Shown here in pieces: positions 60,240 through 64,000 of a stretch of DNA of 64,000 nucleotides. The translations under genes and the position numbers were made by a program. Positions within the stretch are counted from its first letter, which is position 1. Each line of letters opens with the position of its first letter. Source of the DNA: Lachnospiraceae bacterium (GTDB lineage: Bacteria; Bacillota; Clostridia; Lachnospirales; Lachnospiraceae); assembly GCA_022791755.1 (NCBI GenBank), contig JAAVZR010000041.1, positions 62,001-126,000 on the forward strand, read 5' to 3'. Below the pieces are notes generated by a model. That model was given only the letters and a program-made list of their open reading frames with translations, did not search any database and had not been told where the DNA came from.

Positions 60240-61433
60240 TCATTCATCAATACAAACAATATCGCATACATGATTTAGTTTCTCTATATTAAATTCAGGC
60301 GAAAAGAGCATCTTTATATTTTCAGAATGCCCCTCCGCCTGTTTTTTTACAACCTCCTGATTTGCTATAACATAGTTAATCTTTTCAATAAAATCATTTG
60401 AATCATTGATATTAAATAAAATGGCTCCCTCTCCGCCGTCAGAATATTCTATAGACTCTTCTGTTCTTGCCGCTATAGCAACGGTACCTAATGCAACAGC
60501 TTCTGCCAAGGCCAAATTCGCATGTGGAATAGTAAAATAACTGAGTGTGCAAAATGCCTGCCTGTAAATATCAACCATATTATACGTAGGCGGAATAACA
60601 ACAATTCTATTATCCTTTTTTATCTGCTCCATAATGCTAAATCCATATGGTTTCCATCCGGTGAGCATCAATATTTTCTTAATTTTTCCTGATAACCCCT
60701 GCAATTTATAATCAAGCCCGGCTCCCATCATGAGCAATCTATAATCGTTTCCATGTATTTTCTCCTGAAATGTCCGGACAACTACATGAGTTCCCTTTAT
60801 ACGACCGAGACCTCCGGTAAAAAGAAAAACCTTTAAATCTTCTGATCCCTCTCCGAATATTTCAGAATACGGCCTTCTCTCATTTCTGTTTTTTATATCG
60901 AACCAGTCATATATGATATGTACTTTATTAAAGCATTCTGGAAATAATGATGCGCTGTATTTATTAATTGCGATCATTGCATCTGCATATTTCCAGGCAT
61001 AATTTCGGGCTCTCTTCATTTGATACTGGTGTTCATCCTTTGGCCAGTGTTCCCGAACATGCATAATGGTTTTACAACCTGCCAATTTTGATGTCCTAAG
61101 ATAGGGATATAACATCATATTATTCAGATAAACAACATCAATTTTCAACTCGTTCAGATACCATGCAAATTTCTTCTGTATCAATACCACCTTCAAATAA
61201 GTTATTATTGAACTAAACTTGCATAATGACTCATTATATGGAATTGTAGTCATCTCATCAAAAAAAATTACACGAATTCCTAGTTTTCTAATTTCGCCCA
61301 CAAGGAGGCCGTCGTTACGGAGCATAACAATCGGCTCAAACCTACTTTTATCCAGCCCCCTTAATAGAGACAGCATACAGTAACTTGCACCTCCGATCGT
61401 GGAAGCCTGATGCACAAATAAAATTTTTTTCAT
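60240..61433 (-). CDS. Glycosyltransferase family 4-type
   Basis: 397 residues, GT-B fold. The N-terminal half has ILFVHQASTIGGASYCMLSL; the C-terminal half has LFTGGLGRIKGTHVVVRTFQ and the nucleotide-binding ALAEAVALGTVAIAARTEES. It transfers a hexose or HexNAc to the lipid-linked repeat unit on the cytoplasmic side. ATG 61433 follows CAGGAGCAG; the longer frame upstream overlaps the gap after the GT2 gene and has no site. Confidence 0.92.
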   Translation of the reverse strand: MKKILFVHQASTIGGASYCMLSLLRGLDKSRFEPIVMLRNDGLLVGEIRKLGIRVIFFDEMTTIPYNESLCKFSSIITYLKVVLIQKKFAWYLNELKIDVVYLNNMMLYPYLRTSKLAGCKTIMHVREHWPKDEHQYQMKRARNYAWKYADAMIAINKYSASLFPECFNKVHIIYDWFDIKNRNERRPYSEIFGEGSEDLKVFLFTGGLGRIKGTHVVVRTFQEKIHGNDYRLLMMGAGLDYKLQGLSGKIKKILMLTGWKPYGFSIMEQIKKDNRIVVIPPTYNMVDIYRQAFCTLSYFTIPHANLALAEAVALGTVAIAARTEESIEYSDGGEGAILFNINDSNDFIEKINYVIANQEVVKKQAEGHSENIKMLFSPEFNIEKLNHVCDIVCIDE

Positions 61434-61487
61434 TCCTACTGCTCCTGATTTACAGACTATAATTCTATGGCCATACAAATGTTAATC

Positions 61488-62771
61488 TTAAATCTTGGGA
61501 AGATTCACTTTCTTATGGCCGCCATATCTTGAATGAATAATCTTCATATTATTGGCCACGATTTCTCCATATTGCCTGAGCGAAAACTTCCCAAAAAATT
61601 CATATACAAAATTGGTTGCAAGACTGGCATCGTAAATATTATGAATCCCCACATCTTTTGCAGAGAAGCGAATTGAATTTGTTACCGCCAGGCCACTGAC
61701 ATATTTATGTTCAATTACTTTCTTTTTGGTATTTCTCATTAAGGATTCAAAAAGTGTCATTAAATTATGTTGCTTCGCTATTTCCTGTAGGATCTTTAAT
61801 TCTCTTGGCAGGACGGAAATGTCGTAATAACTGTTCGCCATATATTGAAAGGACTTCTTCAGCAAACTTTCAAACGAAATCTCCGGCATCTGGCCTGGCC
61901 AGCCGGGCAAATCGCGTGCTGTCAACAGGTAATCTGCTGTCATAAGAGTAATTAAAGGAGAATACTGCTGAGATGCCAGCTCACTATGCATGGTTCTCCT
62001 TATATTATCATTAAAGAATTCTTCCGCTTCTTTACGTGACTTTGCATCGGTTCTATAATAGTTAGCTCCCTGAGATTTGATTGTGCTTCCACCTATAGAA
62101 AGCGGCTCATAGCACATCACATAATCTTCTACTTCACCTGCCAGCACGACCCCTGAAAATCCATCTGGGGTAGGACAATAATAAAATGAATGATCTTTTG
62201 TTCTTGACTTGACCATATCCACCAGTCTTGTTGATGCCACTCCATATATATAAAACATCGGGCACCCCATGACTTGATAATTGAACGTCTTGGTAAGCTG
62301 TGTTAGAAAGTCTTTTGATTTCCTGATTTCGAGAGGCGCATGTTTACGTCTAACATAAAAAATTGACTCCTCATTCAATGGCGACGGATAAGAAAATCCA
62401 GCCGGCGTCCATGTAAGCAACTCTCTCCTCGTTTCTTTAAGGATTTCATACATTCTCTGAATGCAGCCGGGAACCAATCCGTCGTCTCCGCCCAGTGCCA
62501 TGACATAGCCTGGACGAACCTGATTCAGTGCAAATTCAAAGTTATCGCGCATACCAAGGTGATGATCATGGGCAAATACCTTGATCCGTGAATCTTTTTC
62601 TGATGCTTTTCTCGCTACTTCAGCAGAGTTATCTTCACTGCAATCATCCGACACTATCACTTCAAAATTAGGATATTCCTGAATCATGCAGGTTTTTAAT
62701 GTATGTACTAGATACTCTGCCCTGTTCTTTTCAGGAATAATTACTGTAAATAAAGGATATTCTTTTTCCAT
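61488..62771 (-). CDS. Glycosyltransferase family 2 protein
   Basis: About 427 residues. A GT-A domain occupies the first 230: FTVIIPEKNRAEYLVHTLKT, VIVSDDCSEDNSAEVARKA, and the metal-binding segment VMALGGDDGLVPGC. The C-terminal 200 residues are helical and do not match a known domain. It adds one sugar of the repeat unit. ATG 62771 is preferred over the ATG two codons earlier because GGAG would otherwise abut the start. Confidence 0.92.
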   Translation of the reverse strand: MEKEYPLFTVIIPEKNRAEYLVHTLKTCMIQEYPNFEVIVSDDCSEDNSAEVARKASEKDSRIKVFAHDHHLGMRDNFEFALNQVRPGYVMALGGDDGLVPGCIQRMYEILKETRRELLTWTPAGFSYPSPLNEESIFYVRRKHAPLEIRKSKDFLTQLTKTFNYQVMGCPMFYIYGVASTRLVDMVKSRTKDHSFYYCPTPDGFSGVVLAGEVEDYVMCYEPLSIGGSTIKSQGANYYRTDAKSRKEAEEFFNDNIRRTMHSELASQQYSPLITLMTADYLLTARDLPGWPGQMPEISFESLLKKSFQYMANSYYDISVLPRELKILQEIAKQHNLMTLFESLMRNTKKKVIEHKYVSGLAVTNSIRFSAKDVGIHNIYDASLATNFVYEFFGKFSLRQYGEIVANNMKIIHSRYGGHKKVNLPKI

Positions 62772-62784
62772 GACCATTCTCCAA

Positions 62785-63912
62785 TTATTCTAATATAGCG
62801 CTGAATATTGTCTTAAAAGTGGCATAGGACTCTGAACTCCACTGATTGACAAAAAAGAATTTGTAATAACTAAACATCATCATAAAAGCAAATATAATTC
62901 CTACTCCCATGCGTACAACATTATTTCTGATTTTTGAATAAACCAGAGGGACTGCCACAATTTCAAACACTGTAAAATATGTGCTGAGCCTTGATATAAT
63001 CCCGCTTATATGTGTTGAAAAAGGAATTAACCAAAAAGAGACGCCTATAAGCAACAAGAATATTCTTTGTTCTTTTGTGAATTCTTCAAATTTCTTATAG
63101 ATGAAATAAATTATTATTATATACATTACGGAATTAAGCAGAAAGCCAAAACCCAATGGCTCTCCTGTTGAACTCATTGTTTTGATATAGTGTCCGTAAT
63201 TTCTGCTTAATAAAGGAAAAAATCCCATTATCTTTGCATAAATACCTCCTAATAAAGTTGAGCTCAGATATAATGCCATTGCCACAACAAAAAAAGTGAC
63301 CGCATATAGTCGTCCACGCTTTAAATCCAACTTCGATAAAAATAAAAATGGCAAGAATACCAGAGCAGAGACATGTATACCTGTAGCCAATAAAGTAATA
63401 GCCACTGCAAACCACAGTTTATCTTTCGATGCAAGCAATATGGCCCATACACACAAAGCTACCGCAAAACCTTGCCGGATACCTGAAAAATTTATGACAT
63501 ATAAGTTGGTTGTAAAAAGATATATTGCCATAGCTTTCCATCTATCTTTTCGTATTACATAATCTTTTATTAATTTGTAATAAATATAATTCTGAATAAT
63601 GCTTACAATTCCAACTAAGAGAAAAAAACCATATTTACCGGGAAATAGCCTCGCAATCAGAACCCAGCCCATATCCTTAAATGCGCCATGCCCTATCTGA
63701 CGAAGATATAAGAGTTCTTTCCAGTTCCTGCTATAAAACATATGATCTGTGAAATATCCCATATAATCAGTTCCATAATCATAATGTATCACCTGGAGTA
63801 TTGTTACAAGAAAGAAGGCTGTTATAAACAATAACTGCCGATAATACTTGCTACAGGAGGAGAAATATGTCAATATTACAGCTAATATGGAAACCGAAAT
63901 TACAACTACCAT
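62785..63912 (-). CDS. EpsG/Wzy-like polysaccharide polymerase
   Basis: 375 residues with about ten membrane helices (VISVSILAVILTYFSSC, FITAFFLVTILQVIHYDYG, and others). GTDYMGY, FKDMGWVLIARLF, NFSGIRQGFAVALCVWAILL and TGIHVSALVFLPFLFL are the segments shared by the EpsG family, in which the conserved Arg-Gln and His residues serve polymerisation of lipid-linked repeats outside the membrane. AAGGAG lies five bases before ATG 63912. The locus continues upstream beyond the window, where the initiating transferase and chain-length control would be expected. Confidence 0.88.
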   Translation of the reverse strand: MVVVISVSILAVILTYFSSCSKYYRQLLFITAFFLVTILQVIHYDYGTDYMGYFTDHMFYSRNWKELLYLRQIGHGAFKDMGWVLIARLFPGKYGFFLLVGIVSIIQNYIYYKLIKDYVIRKDRWKAMAIYLFTTNLYVINFSGIRQGFAVALCVWAILLASKDKLWFAVAITLLATGIHVSALVFLPFLFLSKLDLKRGRLYAVTFFVVAMALYLSSTLLGGIYAKIMGFFPLLSRNYGHYIKTMSSTGEPLGFGFLLNSVMYIIIIYFIYKKFEEFTKEQRIFLLLIGVSFWLIPFSTHISGIISRLSTYFTVFEIVAVPLVYSKIRNNVVRMGVGIIFAFMMMFSYYKFFFVNQWSSESYATFKTIFSAILE

Positions 63913-64000
63913 GTCTCTCCTTCTCAATCATAAAAATCCGGAAGTATCTTCTGTTTTCAAGGTCAATTCAGCAATCCTTTTATAAGAAAAGTATCGTTTT

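Overview
The window looks like chromosome from an anaerobic, sporulation-related Firmicute of the Lachnospiraceae (Clostridium cluster XIVa) type. The evidence is a SpoIIR gene, the class III (strictly anaerobic) ribonucleotide reductase NrdD/NrdG, lipoproteins with Thr/Ala-rich tethers, extracytoplasmic flavin reductases, a TPP-riboswitch thiamine salvage operon and the tig-clpP-clpX-engB block. No rRNA, tRNA, CRISPR array or intact mobile element was seen. From the start to about 44.3 kb the DNA is visibly G+C-rich; from about 44.6 kb to the end it is visibly A+T-rich.

Region 1 (1-9.7 kb): the end of an SGNH hydrolase gene, a small lipoprotein, then a minus-strand operon ddl-murI-DUF1934-GH5 cellulase, spoIIR on the plus strand, and a minus-strand run pepF-ispE-gntR-small protein. 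Region 2 (9.8-15.4 kb): a lipoprotein flavin reductase with two FMN-binding domains, a candidate free-standing small RNA, a PH-domain protein, class II aldolase and a WYL regulator. Region 3 (15.4-19.5 kb): MBOAT, SGNH, ECF sigma and RsiV-like anti-sigma genes behind an ECF-type promoter. This resembles a split version of the Bacillus sigV-rsiV-oatA lysozyme-resistance unit. Region 4 (19.6-26.6 kb): a YitT membrane protein, nrdG, and nrdD fused to a glutaredoxin domain with two NrdR-like boxes, then an unknown gene paired with a GH1 glycosidase.

Region 5 (26.7-33 kb): transketolase, a repeat-rich intergenic stretch with a perfect 31-bp inverted repeat, and the thiamine operon read leftward (TPP riboswitch, thiM, thiE, HAD, thiD). 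The distal end of that operon is decaying: a frameshifted thiamine pyrophosphokinase, a 28-codon TenA stub, and a HAD gene with an apparent internal deletion. Region 6 (33-44.3 kb): engB, clpX, clpP, tig, a DJ-1 protein, a CYTH protein, a LysR regulator divergent from a Tat-exported flavoprotein reductase, and a large membrane protein.

Region 7 (44.6-64 kb) is a long minus-strand surface-polysaccharide locus that continues beyond the right edge. It holds a Wzy/EpsG-like polymerase, a Wzx flippase and two glycosyltransferases. Its nucleotide-sugar genes should supply a UDP-HexNAc uronic acid and a UDP-6-deoxy-L-HexNAc, probably L-QuiNAc or L-FucNAc. It also carries a pyruvyl-transferase-family gene paired with an FrhB-type iron-sulfur protein, a hexapeptide acyltransferase, and an unusual FkbH/ACP/MaoC/SDR cassette. 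That cassette looks like a dedicated acyl-carrier pathway for decorating the glycan and is the most likely under-described system here.
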